From Solirubrobacterales bacterium (GTDB lineage: Bacteria > Actinomycetota > Thermoleophilia > Solirubrobacterales > Solirubrobacteraceae), in contig CANJIV010000001.1 in the NCBI GenBank assembly GCA_947474595.1, positions 186,001 through 250,000 on the forward strand: a DNA stretch of 64,000 bases, in the 5' to 3' direction. The position numbers were made by a program, and so were the translations under genes. Below, piece after piece: positions 1 to 8,139 of this stretch. Below the pieces are notes generated by a model. That model saw only the letters and a program-made list of their open reading frames with translations. It was not told where the DNA came from and ran no database searches. The first letter of the stretch is position 1. Every line of letters starts with the position of its first letter.

Positions 1-393
1 TGTCAGCAGCGCCGCATATTTGACCACCCCACGTCCAACAAGCCAACCCACAATCGGCTTTAGCCGGAGCAGCCTCAAGAGCTGCAGAAGTCGCAGGATA
101 CGGAGTGCCTGGAAGACCACAGAGAGCAGCGGGAAGGTGAAGAACACGATCACAACGTCGAGCGGATTCGTGGCCATGTATTGCTTCCGGGATGGCGACA
201 CGTGGAGCATCACCGCAAACTCGATCGCGAATACTGCCCAAGTCAGCCAGTTAAGTACCTGACCAACGGTCGCCCACGGCTCAGCGATGTTCACCGACGT
301 CAAGATGACCGACGGGATCACGAAGAGCGCCGCGACGATTAGAGGCTTCTCGAAGCGTGCCTCAACCGCTGCTGCTCTCTCCGCGCTACGCAT
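1..393 (-). CDS. Voltage-gated ion channel, N-terminal part (cut by window edge)
   Basis: The reading frame is open from an ATG at 393 down to base 1, so only the first 131 residues are visible. The N-terminus carries a VEARFEKP-type stretch, then hydrophobic segments at about residues 17-33, 46-62 and 76-95. A positively charged helix follows with arginine every third residue (LRILRLLQLLRLLRL). This is the S1-S4 voltage-sensor layout of the bacterial 6TM ion-channel family. The pore and selectivity filter lie outside the window, so K+ or Na+ specificity cannot be stated. The gene starts 46 bases from tRNA-Thr on the same strand. No clear Shine-Dalgarno precedes the ATG and no upstream in-frame ATG or GTG lies before the tRNA. 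Confidence 0.8.
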   Translation of the reverse strand, partial: MRSAERAAAVEARFEKPLIVAALFVIPSVILTSVNIAEPWATVGQVLNWLTWAVFAIEFAVMLHVSPSRKQYMATNPLDVVIVFFTFPLLSVVFQALRILRLLQLLRLLRLKPIVGWLVGRGVVKYAALLT

Positions 394-439
394 AATGGTT
401 AAAAGGTACAGATCAACACCCGAGTTGCCAAACGCCCAA

Positions 440-511
440 GCCGACGCCCGGATTCGAACCGGGGACCCCTTCATTACGAGTGAAGTGCTCTACCAACTGA
501 GCTACGTCGGC
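440..511 (-). tRNA. tRNA-Thr (anticodon CGT)
   Basis: On the minus strand a complete 72-base cloverleaf is readable. The 7-bp acceptor stem is GCCGACG paired with CGTCGGC. The D-arm is GCTC/GAGC, the anticodon stem CTTCA/TGAAG with loop CTCGTAA, the variable loop has five bases, and the T-arm CCCGG/CCGGG encloses TTCGAAT. Loop positions 34-36 are CGT, which reads threonine codon ACG. The CCA end is not encoded. Confidence 0.95.
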
Positions 512-610
512 GGTGATACGTCCCAATCCGATCTGCGGACAGGACGGCTGGGGCCATCGTAGCTATGACCGAGTCGCGGCGGCTAGCCAACGGCCGCCTA
601 CTGCCAGCGA

Positions 611-2077
611 TCAGAGTTCGCTGGACAGCGGTGGAGCAACTGGCGCTGGCGCCTTCCGCAACAACGTGAGGTTTGCAGCCAGTGCAAACACGGCAAAAAC
701 AACGGCCAACATGAAGGCTCCGCGATAGCCATAGGTCAGTGCCTCGGGATTCAGAGCCCCTACCCCCGGATGGTCTACCAGATACCCTCGAGTGAGCGAC
801 GCCGCAACGCTAGTCAAGATCGCTAAGCCAATCGCTCCGCCCATCTGGCGCGAGGTATTCACTAGTCCCGAAGCTAGTCCGGCTTCATGCGCTGGAACCC
901 CAGCCACTGCTGCGATAGTCGCGGTGACAAAAGTCAAGCCGAGCCCAACCGCCGCGAACACCATCGGCGCGAGCGCGTCGACAGCGTAGCTTCCATCCGC
1001 GGAGACCTGAGTAAACATCGCCGCGCTGATCGCGATCAGCCCCAGACCTATAGTGAGCGTGTTGCGCGTGCCCAACCGAGCAATCACCTTCGGGGTGCGC
1101 GTCGAGACAAGTGCAAGCGCGCCGGTCATCGGCAAGAAGCCAAGACCTGCCTCCAGCGGCGAGAGACCCAGAACCTGCTGTAGGTAAAGCGAGAGAAAGA
1201 ACCAAAGCGCAAACATTGAGGAGCCCATCAGAAGCATCACGACGTTGGCTCCGACAAGCGTTCTTGATGAGAAGATCGACATCGGCACGAGCGGTTCGCG
1301 CGCCCACCGGCTCTCAATCAATACGAAGAGAGCGACCAAAATCAGACCGCCACCGAGGCCTCCGAGGACCTGCGGCGAGGTCCAGCCGTGCTGATCAATG
1401 CTGACTATTCCGAGCACTATCGCAATCAGGCCGAGCGTGATCGTCAGGGCACCTGCGAAATCAAAGGTTTGATGGTGCCTAGGTCCACGATCGCGTCCGA
1501 TCACCCTCCATGCGCCGACTACTAGCGCGGCGCCAATCGGCACGTTGATCAGCAGGATCCAGCGCCAGCTGAGGCCATCGGTCAAGACTCCTCCGAGAAA
1601 CACTCCACTCGAGCCGCCTATGGCAGACATCATTCCCCAGATACCCAAGGCACGATTGCGCTTTGGACCTTCAGCGAATGTCGTCGTAATAATCGCCAAC
1701 GTCGCCGGCGCGACGATCGCTGCCCCGACGCCCTGAAGGGCTCGGGCGCCGACGAGTAGGCCGGAGCTATCGGCCATCGCGCCAAGCAGAGAGGCCAGTG
1801 AGAATAGAGCGATCCCAGCTAGGAACATGCGCTTGCGTCCGAGTAAGTCGCCCGCACGACCGCCGAGCATCAAGAAGCCAGCAAAGGTAACCGTGTAGGC
1901 GCTAACGACCCACTGCAGATCGGTCTCGGCGAAGTGCAGCGCGGAACGAATTGTCGGCATCGCAACGTTGACCACCGAGACGTCAAGGATGACCATGAAC
2001 TGCGCGATGCAGGCGATCGTGAGGATCAACCCAGGGTGGACGGCCGAGGGGTCTCGGCTCTCACTCTCCGGCTTCAC
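611..2077 (-). CDS. MFS drug exporter, DHA2 (EmrB/QacA) family
   Basis: This 488-residue integral membrane protein has about 14 hydrophobic segments, the number typical of the DHA2 family of proton-driven multidrug exporters. The family motif A appears as GGRAGDLLGRKR after the second helix. An antiporter motif C-like stretch (GGSSGVFLGGVL) lies near residues 155-166 and is followed by the usual W-R-W-I-L-L-I-N-V-P. The GTG start overlaps the stop of marR by four bases (GTGA), so the two are translationally coupled and marR probably controls this exporter. The substrate cannot be read from sequence. It probably extrudes a hydrophobic or phenolic compound sensed by the MarR protein. Confidence 0.9.
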   Translation of the reverse strand: MKPESESRDPSAVHPGLILTIACIAQFMVILDVSVVNVAMPTIRSALHFAETDLQWVVSAYTVTFAGFLMLGGRAGDLLGRKRMFLAGIALFSLASLLGAMADSSGLLVGARALQGVGAAIVAPATLAIITTTFAEGPKRNRALGIWGMMSAIGGSSGVFLGGVLTDGLSWRWILLINVPIGAALVVGAWRVIGRDRGPRHHQTFDFAGALTITLGLIAIVLGIVSIDQHGWTSPQVLGGLGGGLILVALFVLIESRWAREPLVPMSIFSSRTLVGANVVMLLMGSSMFALWFFLSLYLQQVLGLSPLEAGLGFLPMTGALALVSTRTPKVIARLGTRNTLTIGLGLIAISAAMFTQVSADGSYAVDALAPMVFAAVGLGLTFVTATIAAVAGVPAHEAGLASGLVNTSRQMGGAIGLAILTSVAASLTRGYLVDHPGVGALNPEALTYGYRGAFMLAVVFAVFALAANLTLLRKAPAPVAPPLSSEL

Positions 2078-2559
2078 CGGTACTCCTCAATTACCTCGGC
2101 CAGTCGCGAAAGGATCCGGCCTGCCTGATCGCGCTCGTCGGTGGTGAGGCTTGCGAAAATCGCCTGGCGACGCGCAACTAGCTCGTCACGCTTACGGGTC
2201 ATAGCTCGGCGGCCTCGATCTGTCAGAGCGACCAAAACAGCTCGTCGATCTCCAGCCTCAGGACGCTCACGGGTGACATACAGGTCGCGCTCTAGGCAGT
2301 GAAGCATCCGCGTGGCCGTCGGTGGCTTGACTGCTGCGAACATCGCCAACTCGCTTACGGCCAGCGGCGCGTCTTGGTCCAGGAGGGCCTCGAGCATGTG
2401 GTACTGAGCAAGGGTTAAGTCGCTGACATCGTCTTGGGATGCGATGTAGCGCCCGCGCGAGCTTCGAATGGCTCGCATAAAGCCATCCAAAGACGTGACA
2501 AAACCATCGAGGTCTTCGCCGCTATGAACAAGTGGCGAATCTGGCGTCTGCTGCGGCAC
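2074..2559 (-). CDS. MarR-family transcriptional regulator
   Basis: The 161-residue protein carries a winged helix-turn-helix centred on residues 60-125. It includes LTLAQYHMLEALL, SELAMFAAVKPPTATRMLHCLE and the wing region with D-R-R near ERPEAGDRRAVLV, all typical of MarR dimers. The start is GTG at 2559. A TAGAGT -10 hexamer sits seven bases upstream, which suggests a leaderless transcript. The gene lies upstream of and overlaps the MFS exporter, and is divergent from the copper oxidase gene. Two perfect palindromes in the shared promoter region are probable binding sites, so it likely represses itself and the exporter, possibly also the divergent gene. The ligand is unknown. Confidence 0.9.
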   Translation of the reverse strand: MPQQTPDSPLVHSGEDLDGFVTSLDGFMRAIRSSRGRYIASQDDVSDLTLAQYHMLEALLDQDAPLAVSELAMFAAVKPPTATRMLHCLERDLYVTRERPEAGDRRAVLVALTDRGRRAMTRKRDELVARRQAIFASLTTDERDQAGRILSRLAEVIEEYR

Positions 2560-2564
2560 GCGAG

Positions 2565-2596
2565 CTACTCTAACAGAGTAGTTAGCTTGCTAACTA
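2565..2596. promoter_or_regulatory. marR divergent promoter/operator with two palindromes
   Basis: Two perfect inverted repeats overlap here. CTACTCT-AAC-AGAGTAG covers 2565-2581 and TAGTTAGC-TT-GCTAACTA covers 2579-2596. The minus-strand -10 hexamer TAGAGT of marR (2567-2572) lies inside the first palindrome. The second has the size and symmetry of classical MarR operators. Both lie between marR (start 2559) and the divergent multicopper oxidase gene (start 2635). Which palindrome the protein binds is inference. Confidence 0.7.
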
Positions 2597-2634
2597 ACTG
2601 CCACATCGGCCAACCGTCCTACGGCTGATTCCCG

Positions 2635-3789
2635 ATGACGGCGCACTCGGCCGACCTTTCTAGAACACTGCTTGGTGTAGTGAAGGGTCCTCAGCTCGAT
2701 CGCCGCAGTTTCCTCGGCGCCAGCGTCGGCGCTGCATTCCTGTGCACGATCGGCGGCAAGGCGGTCACTATCGCCAATCCAGACGACGTCAGGTTGGCCG
2801 ATCAGGCGGCGTCAAAGATCGCCAAGCCGCTGCTTGCGACTAAGGAGGGTGGCGCCACAGGACCCAAGGCCAACGCAACCCGTGCAGAGATCGCCGACGG
2901 CTCTAGGTTCGCCACACCTGAGCCCCAACCCGGCGGCCGCGTGCGCGAGTACTGGATCGCAGCCGTCTCGACGAAGTGGAACTACGCACCGACTGGGCGC
3001 GATGAGTGGATGAGCAAATCAATCCCAGGCCGCAAGACGTTCACCGCCTTCTGCTATCAGCCCTTCTCGACCGGTTTTGCTTCGCCGATCGGGGTGGCCA
3101 GCATGCCGGGCCCAATCCTCTACGGCGAAGTCGGTGACGTGATCAAGGTTCACTTTCGTAACAGCGACGAGCACTTCAATCAGGCCGTCACGATGCACCC
3201 TCATGGGGTCAAATACAACCCTGACTACGACGGCTCCTACTACGGCAAGTTCACCCGTATTGGAGGCTTTATCTCACCCGGTGAGGAGTTCACCTACACG
3301 TGGGAGTGCACGCCCGACTCGGTCGGCGTCTGGCCCTATCACGATCACGGCCCAAATCACACGATAAACACCCTGCGCGGTCTCTTCGGGGCCCTAATCA
3401 TCCGCGAGCGCGGCGCTGCGATCCCAGACGTCGAACGGGTCTTGTATTTCCACAGCCTGCTACCCCAGATCACCAACATCCCACGCCAGATACAGACCGT
3501 CAATGGCCGCAGCGCTGCGGGCAACACGCCGACGATTCGAGCCAAGGTTGGCCAAGACGTTGCACTGCACATAATCGGCGGCAACAACGACTTCCACGAC
3601 TTCCACATTCACGGCCACCGTTGGGCCAAAGACGGCGACGGGCCGTGGATTGACACGCAGACCGTCGGACCCAACGAAACGATCACCGTTCGCTGGCGCG
3701 AAGACAACCCCGGCCGCTGGCTCTATCACTGTCACGTCTTCTCACACCAAGACGGTGGAATGGCGGGTTGGTATATCGTCGACAGTTAG
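2635..3789 (+). CDS. Two-domain multicopper oxidase, Tat-exported
   Basis: 384 residues. A twin-arginine signal (DRRSFLGAS, RR at 23-24) and a hydrophobic stretch indicate folded export. Copper ligands are complete: HPHG at 188-191 and HDH at 236-238 in the first cupredoxin domain; HxxHxH at 321-326, HCH at 365-367, His371 and Met376 in the second. The type 1 site is therefore in the C-terminal domain and the trinuclear ligands are split between domains, as in two-domain (SLAC-like, trimeric) oxidases. The length is shorter than three-domain laccases. It is followed at 43 bases by a secreted beta-helix protein and then a cupredoxin, so the three probably form an extracytoplasmic copper set. 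Substrate unknown. The ATG has no clear Shine-Dalgarno. Confidence 0.88.
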   Translation: MTAHSADLSRTLLGVVKGPQLDRRSFLGASVGAAFLCTIGGKAVTIANPDDVRLADQAASKIAKPLLATKEGGATGPKANATRAEIADGSRFATPEPQPGGRVREYWIAAVSTKWNYAPTGRDEWMSKSIPGRKTFTAFCYQPFSTGFASPIGVASMPGPILYGEVGDVIKVHFRNSDEHFNQAVTMHPHGVKYNPDYDGSYYGKFTRIGGFISPGEEFTYTWECTPDSVGVWPYHDHGPNHTINTLRGLFGALIIRERGAAIPDVERVLYFHSLLPQITNIPRQIQTVNGRSAAGNTPTIRAKVGQDVALHIIGGNNDFHDFHIHGHRWAKDGDGPWIDTQTVGPNETITVRWREDNPGRWLYHCHVFSHQDGGMAGWYIVDS

Positions 3790-3832
3790 GCTAAGTAGCA
3801 GGAGAGAGACCATCAATCTAGGAGGAAGACAG

Positions 3833-5164
3833 ATGCGTTTGACCACAGCCCTAAGCGCCGCCGCAGCGGTTGCCCTACTAGCCGCCAGCGCCACGAGTGC
3901 CGCCGGCGCTACATATCCTGGTCCTGGCGAGCCAAGTAAGCCCGCGCCTCGTCCTGGTGGCGCAACTACGCTGAAGGTCTGTAAGAGCGGCTGTGCATAT
4001 AAGACGATCCAATCTGGAGTCAACGCTGCGAAGTCCGGCGATACCGTCAAAGTCGCAGACGGGACATACCGTGAGGGCGTCAAGGTCACTGGCCACAAGT
4101 ACGACAACTTAAAAATAGTCGGCAACGTCAGCAATCCGCTCCTAGTCAAGATCATCGCCACCGGCAAGGCAAACGGCATCGAAGCCAATGGCGCAGACAA
4201 CGTAACGATGAGTGGCATGTACGCCGAGAAGTACAAGCGCAACGGCTTCTTCGCCGTCAACGTAAGCGGCTACACACTGACCCACCTAGTCGCCAATGGA
4301 ACTGGCCAGGGCGTCTATGGCATCTACGCCTTTAACTCCAAGGGCGGCACAATCTCCTACTGCGAGACCTACTACAACAGCGACGCTGGTATCTACATCG
4401 GTCAAACGCCACCGCAGTCCAAGCCCAAGCGCTCGATCGTGCGCAACGTGAAGTCTTGGGGCAACGTGCTCGGATTCTCGGGCACGAACATGAAGTACGT
4501 CACGATCACGAAGTCCTACTGGTACAACAACGGCCTCGGGATCGTTCCCAACGCACTGGACTCTGAGAAGTACGCGCCGCCTGAAGATAATGTTATCTCC
4601 GATAACGACATCTTCTGGAACAACTACAACTACTACGCGGGCGCCCCGTTCGTGCTGCGCCCGGAGGCCACCGGCGAAATCACCTACCCGGTTGGTACTG
4701 GCGTCCTGCTTTTCGGTAGCAGAACAACCCGAGTTGAAGGCAACCGTTTCTTCGGCCACTTCTTAATGGGATTCGGAGAGGTCCAGCAGATAATCCTTAA
4801 AAACAAGAGTGCTGATGATCTAGTCGGAAACCAAGTCACCGGTAATAAGTTCGGCAAGGGCGGCACGGACCTCAACGGCCGCGACATATTCTATGACGGC
4901 AGCGGCAAGCTCAACTGCTTTGCTGGGAATACGCTCACGAGTCCAACCCTGCCGATCGACGGCTCGACGCTCGTAGCCTGCCCTGGCAATAGCAAGATGG
5001 ACGGCATCCTCAACGGCTCTGCCCGTGCCGAGGCGCTTGGATGGGTGGTTACGCCGGACAAGTCCAAGCCGGAAACATTCGAGCAGTTCTGGGTTCGCCA
5101 CACCCACGCACCAATGAAGATCGGCGGCAAGACGATCACGCCGCTGGTGCACTACGCCAAGTAA
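3833..5164 (+). CDS. Secreted right-handed parallel beta-helix protein
   Basis: The frame is open further upstream, but the ATG at 3833 is preceded by AGGAGGA (3820-3826) at ideal spacing and begins a clear Sec signal peptide (about residues 1-26, MRLTTALSAAAAVALLAAS then an Ala-rich cleavage region). The mature part begins with the KTIQSGVNAAKSGDTVKV type motif. It continues with repeated short N/G/Y-rich turns such as SNPLLVKI, NVTMSGM and NVISDNDIFWNN, which mark pectate-lyase-like or NosD-like beta-helix rungs. Length is 443 residues. No catalytic set of a known polysaccharide lyase could be assigned. It lies between the multicopper oxidase and the cupredoxin, so it may be secreted with them. 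Its function is not known. Confidence 0.82.
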   Translation: MRLTTALSAAAAVALLAASATSAAGATYPGPGEPSKPAPRPGGATTLKVCKSGCAYKTIQSGVNAAKSGDTVKVADGTYREGVKVTGHKYDNLKIVGNVSNPLLVKIIATGKANGIEANGADNVTMSGMYAEKYKRNGFFAVNVSGYTLTHLVANGTGQGVYGIYAFNSKGGTISYCETYYNSDAGIYIGQTPPQSKPKRSIVRNVKSWGNVLGFSGTNMKYVTITKSYWYNNGLGIVPNALDSEKYAPPEDNVISDNDIFWNNYNYYAGAPFVLRPEATGEITYPVGTGVLLFGSRTTRVEGNRFFGHFLMGFGEVQQIILKNKSADDLVGNQVTGNKFGKGGTDLNGRDIFYDGSGKLNCFAGNTLTSPTLPIDGSTLVACPGNSKMDGILNGSARAEALGWVVTPDKSKPETFEQFWVRHTHAPMKIGGKTITPLVHYAK

Positions 5165-5181
5165 GACCCCGCTTGGGATAT

Positions 5182-5218
5182 GTGGGCCGCCCGCGTGACC
5201 TGCGCGTGGGCGGCCCAC
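5182..5218 (+). terminator. Strong hairpin between beta-helix and cupredoxin genes
   Basis: GTGGGCCGCCC (5182-5192) is perfectly complementary to GGGCGGCCCAC (5208-5218), with a 15-base loop. It starts 17 bases after the stop of the beta-helix gene. No T-tract follows, so it may be an attenuator or an mRNA-stabilising hairpin rather than a full terminator. Confidence 0.6.
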
Positions 5219-5243
5219 CACCACTAGCCTCCAGAAAAACAAG

Positions 5244-5663
5244 ATGAGAGTCAAAGTAATCGCCACCATCTGTGCCGCCGTGGTTCTCGTAGCCGCCGCG
5301 ACTACTGCGATCGCACAAGCGGTGCGCAGTCCCAAGACGACTGTGGTCAACGTAGCCGACAATTTTTACTCGGCTCCAGGCATGAGGCCGGTCGCCAACG
5401 GCACTCTCTCAATCCGCCTAGGGGACTCGCTGAAGTGGACGTGGGCTGAATTTGGCGACAGCCATGATCTGCGCATAAAGCGGCCCCTACCCAAAGGCTA
5501 CCCAGGCCGGGATGCCAAGACCAAGCGGGCCTACAGAGGCCTCTACTCCGCCGACAATCCGGGTGGCAGCTACCTCTATAAGTTCAACGTTGCTGGCACC
5601 TACAAGCTCTACTGCTCGTTCCACTCTGGCGAGATGGTGATGACGGTCAGAGTGGCTAAGTAG
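5244..5663 (+). CDS. Plastocyanin/azurin-like cupredoxin, secreted
   Basis: 139 residues with an N-terminal signal peptide (MRVKVIATICAAVVLVAAA, cleavage near AIAQA). The mature domain has the type 1 copper pattern: a His in the GDSHDL loop and the C-terminal loop YCSFHSGEM, giving Cys, His three residues later and Met four residues after that. These supply the four ligands of a blue-copper electron carrier. It follows a secreted multicopper oxidase and a beta-helix protein, so it may donate electrons to or accept them from the oxidase. The partner assignment is inference from position. The ribosome site is weak. Confidence 0.85.
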   Translation: MRVKVIATICAAVVLVAAATTAIAQAVRSPKTTVVNVADNFYSAPGMRPVANGTLSIRLGDSLKWTWAEFGDSHDLRIKRPLPKGYPGRDAKTKRAYRGLYSADNPGGSYLYKFNVAGTYKLYCSFHSGEMVMTVRVAK

Positions 5664-5666
5664 CTC

Positions 5667-6776
5667 CTAGCCCAAGCACTCCTCGAGACGGTATGCGAGC
5701 GCCTCAAGCGCCAGCTCTTCGCTCACGTTGAGCGACAGTCGTCGGCGGCTCTCTTCGATCAGCTCGACCGCTGCACGCAGAGCCTCTGGGCCTGGTCCTA
5801 GGCAAGCCTCCAACGCGGCGTAGCGGTCACTGTGGTGGACGAGGTCAGCCGACTCCCACGCTAGGCAAGCCATATCTCGATACCAGAGGCCTACAAGTGC
5901 CAAGCTGAGATCTAGTGACTCGGTCCTGACTCGGCGCTGGACTCGTTTGGACTGTTCGGTGTGTTCGGTCTCGCGCCTACGGCGGTCACGCTTGGGTAGT
6001 AGCTCTAGATCGGCGGCCAGCTCCTCTTCCATAGTCGTCGCAACCTCTTGCGCTTGACGCTGACCGCTGGCCACAATCTCCTGCCACGGCCTCTCCTGCC
6101 CCATGCGCTTATTTAGAGCCGCGACAGCGAAGGCCTCCGAAGCACCGCGCAAAGCGGGGCCGTCGGATAGTGCTAAAACCCGTGCCCGGCGGCCATCTCC
6201 TAGCGACAGTCGGGCACAGGCCAGCGCCGTATCACCATCGACACCGCTAGCGACGAGGCGCTCGGTGATCTGCTCTGGTGAGGGAGAGTCAAAGCGAACG
6301 AGTTGGCAGCGGGAGGTAATCGTCGCCAACATCTGGGTCAAGCGATCGGTCAGCAGCAGAATGTGTACAAATGACGGGGGCTCCTCAAGCGTTTTTAGGA
6401 GTTTGTTGGCGGCGACGTCAGAGAGCGTGTCGGCGCGCTCGATAACAAAGACGCGTCGCCGTGACTCAAACGGCGTGTGCCACGCGGTCGCTATGACCGG
6501 CTCGATGTCGGAGACCAGCAGCTCGTGGGCACCGCTTGGTGTGACCCATGTCAAGTCTGAGTGGGTTCCATGCTCAACCCGGGCACGAGCACCAGCCTCG
6601 TCGACCACCCCTTCGCTGAGCAACACTGCAGCAAAGGCGCGTGCCGCCTGAGCCTTGCCCGCTCCAGGCTGGCCATGCAGAAGATAAGCGTGAGAAGGTG
6701 ACCCGGCGGGAGGTAGTCCTGCGCCTAGGACGGCAGCAGCGTGTGGACTGCTCTGGGTGCCTGAGAGTTCGAGCAT
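5667..6776 (-). CDS. holB: DNA polymerase III delta' subunit (clamp loader)
   Basis: A 369-residue AAA+ clamp-loader subunit. It has a P-loop-like GQPGAGKAQAA (degenerate, as expected for delta' which does not bind ATP), the D-rich sensor region VFVIERADTLSDVAANKLLKTLEEPP, and the diagnostic SRC motif in TSRCQLVRF. The four zinc-binding cysteines usual between Walker A and the HxD region are absent. The frame is open to 6995, but residues before MLELSGTQSSP look non-homologous. The ATG at 6776 has a TAGGAT -10 box seven bases upstream, which supports a leaderless start there. It is divergent from P450-tmk. tmk is a common neighbour of holB, here separated by the P450 gene and on the other strand. 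Confidence 0.88.
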   Translation of the reverse strand: MLELSGTQSSPHAAAVLGAGLPPAGSPSHAYLLHGQPGAGKAQAARAFAAVLLSEGVVDEAGARARVEHGTHSDLTWVTPSGAHELLVSDIEPVIATAWHTPFESRRRVFVIERADTLSDVAANKLLKTLEEPPSFVHILLLTDRLTQMLATITSRCQLVRFDSPSPEQITERLVASGVDGDTALACARLSLGDGRRARVLALSDGPALRGASEAFAVAALNKRMGQERPWQEIVASGQRQAQEVATTMEEELAADLELLPKRDRRRRETEHTEQSKRVQRRVRTESLDLSLALVGLWYRDMACLAWESADLVHHSDRYAALEACLGPGPEALRAAVELIEESRRRLSLNVSEELALEALAYRLEECLG

Positions 6777-6783
6777 CCCGGCA

Positions 6784-6789
6784 ATCCTA
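6784..6789 (-). promoter_or_regulatory. -10 box of a leaderless holB promoter
   Basis: On the minus strand TAGGAT lies seven bases before the ATG at 6776. This matches the actinobacterial TANNNT -10 consensus at a leaderless distance. No convincing -35 was seen. Confidence 0.5.
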
Positions 6790-6813
6790 ACCAGCGCTAG
6801 AGTCGATGGCGCG

Positions 6814-8139
6814 ATGGCAGCCCCACCCAGCCTCAGAATGCCCAAGTCACTGCAGACGCTGGGCTTCCTTATGCGCGAGATGCCGATGATGGTGGGAGCC
6901 CAGCGCAAGCTCGGCGACGTCTTCACGATCCACGTACACGGACTGCCTCCGCTGGTCATCGTCGCCGACCCGGCGATCGTCAAAGAGATCTTCACTGCAG
7001 ACGTAACGCAGCTTCACGCCGGGGAAGGCAACGCTGTGCTCCTGCCGATTGTGGGCCCGACGTCGGTGCTGCTGCTAGACGAGGAGCCTCACCTGCGCCA
7101 GCGCAAGCTGATGCTCGCTCCCCTACACGGTGATCGCATGAGGCTCTACGGAGAGGCGATGACCCAGATAACCGACGAGGAGATTGACCGCTGGCCGCTA
7201 AACCAACCGATGGCTATGCACGCCGCGATGCAGGCGATCACTCTGCGAGTGATTCTGCGCACTGTCTTCGGCATCGACGATGGGGCTAGGTTGGCTGAGC
7301 TTGAACGGCTGCTGCCCGTGATGATCGACCTCGGCCAGTGGGCGACGATGGTCCCGGCGATTCAGCGTGACATAGGCGGCCGCACGCCTTGGGGCCGCTT
7401 CCTGAGCGCACGCGAAGAGGTTGATGGGATCCTCTTTGATGAGATCCGTCGCCGCCACGCTGACCCCGCGGCGACCGCAGAGCGCTCTGACGTGCTCTCA
7501 CTTCTGATGCAGGCCCGCGACGGCAACGGCGAGCCGATGGCCGATTCAGAGCTGCGCGACGAGCTGCTGACGATGCTCGTCGCTGGCCACGAGACGACCG
7601 CGACGACGATGTCGTGGGTCTTCGAACGCCTACTGCGCCACCCCGACGCTCTTCAACGCCTGCGCGACGATCTCCACGCTGGCGTCCGAGGTACCTATTT
7701 GGACGCTGTAATCAAGGAGACTATGCGAGTGCGTCCAGTTCTTAACTTCGCGATGCGCCGCCTCACGCGGCCGCTGCGCGTAGGAGGCTTTGATGTCCCT
7801 GCTGGCTGGCAGGTAGCGATCTCCTTGGCGTTGGTGGGGCTGCGAGAAGATATCTATCCCGAGCCGCTTGCTTGGCGTCCAGAGAGGTTCATCGAGCGTC
7901 CGCCAGAGACCTACAGCTGGATCCCCTACGGCGGTGGCGTGAGGCGCTGCCTAGGCGCCTCCTTTGCCCACTACGAAATGACTACTGTCCTGCACCGCGT
8001 GCTTAGCCGCTGCGAGCTGCGTGCCGCTCAACCAGCCTCTGAGATGCGCCGGCGGCGAGCGATCACTCACGTTCCTCAACACGGAACCCAAGTAGTTGTG
8101 GAGCGTCGCCTAGAGGCAGTTGGGACGACGGCACTTTGA
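6814..8139 (+). CDS. Cytochrome P450
   Basis: About 441 residues. The hallmarks are all present in order: the I-helix oxygen-binding AGHETTATTMSW, the K-helix ExxR in KETMRVRP, the RPERF region, and the haem loop YGGGVRRCLG with the proximal Cys. It is a soluble bacterial-type monooxygenase with no membrane anchor. Substrate unknown. The frame opens with GTG at 6757, which would overlap the divergent holB start. ATG at 6814 fits the usual N-terminus (KSLQTLGFLMRE... GDVFTI) better and is chosen here. The stop overlaps the TTG start of tmk by four bases, an odd coupling of a monooxygenase to nucleotide metabolism. No redox partner gene is adjacent. Confidence 0.9.
   Translation: MAAPPSLRMPKSLQTLGFLMREMPMMVGAQRKLGDVFTIHVHGLPPLVIVADPAIVKEIFTADVTQLHAGEGNAVLLPIVGPTSVLLLDEEPHLRQRKLMLAPLHGDRMRLYGEAMTQITDEEIDRWPLNQPMAMHAAMQAITLRVILRTVFGIDDGARLAELERLLPVMIDLGQWATMVPAIQRDIGGRTPWGRFLSAREEVDGILFDEIRRRHADPAATAERSDVLSLLMQARDGNGEPMADSELRDELLTMLVAGHETTATTMSWVFERLLRHPDALQRLRDDLHAGVRGTYLDAVIKETMRVRPVLNFAMRRLTRPLRVGGFDVPAGWQVAISLALVGLREDIYPEPLAWRPERFIERPPETYSWIPYGGGVRRCLGASFAHYEMTTVLHRVLSRCELRAAQPASEMRRRRAITHVPQHGTQVVVERRLEAVGTTAL

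Noticed and set aside
3650-3832. Upstream extension of the beta-helix gene into the multicopper oxidase
   Set aside because: A strong Shine-Dalgarno and a signal peptide begin at 3833. The upstream part is out-of-frame reading of the oxidase gene.
3742-4260. Minus-strand open frame of 172 residues
   Set aside because: It is antisense to the oxidase end and the beta-helix gene and has no domain or ribosome site.
5667-6995. Longer holB start at 6995
   Set aside because: The extra 73 residues overlap the divergent P450 gene and are not clamp-loader-like. A -10 box and the homologous N-terminus point to ATG 6776.
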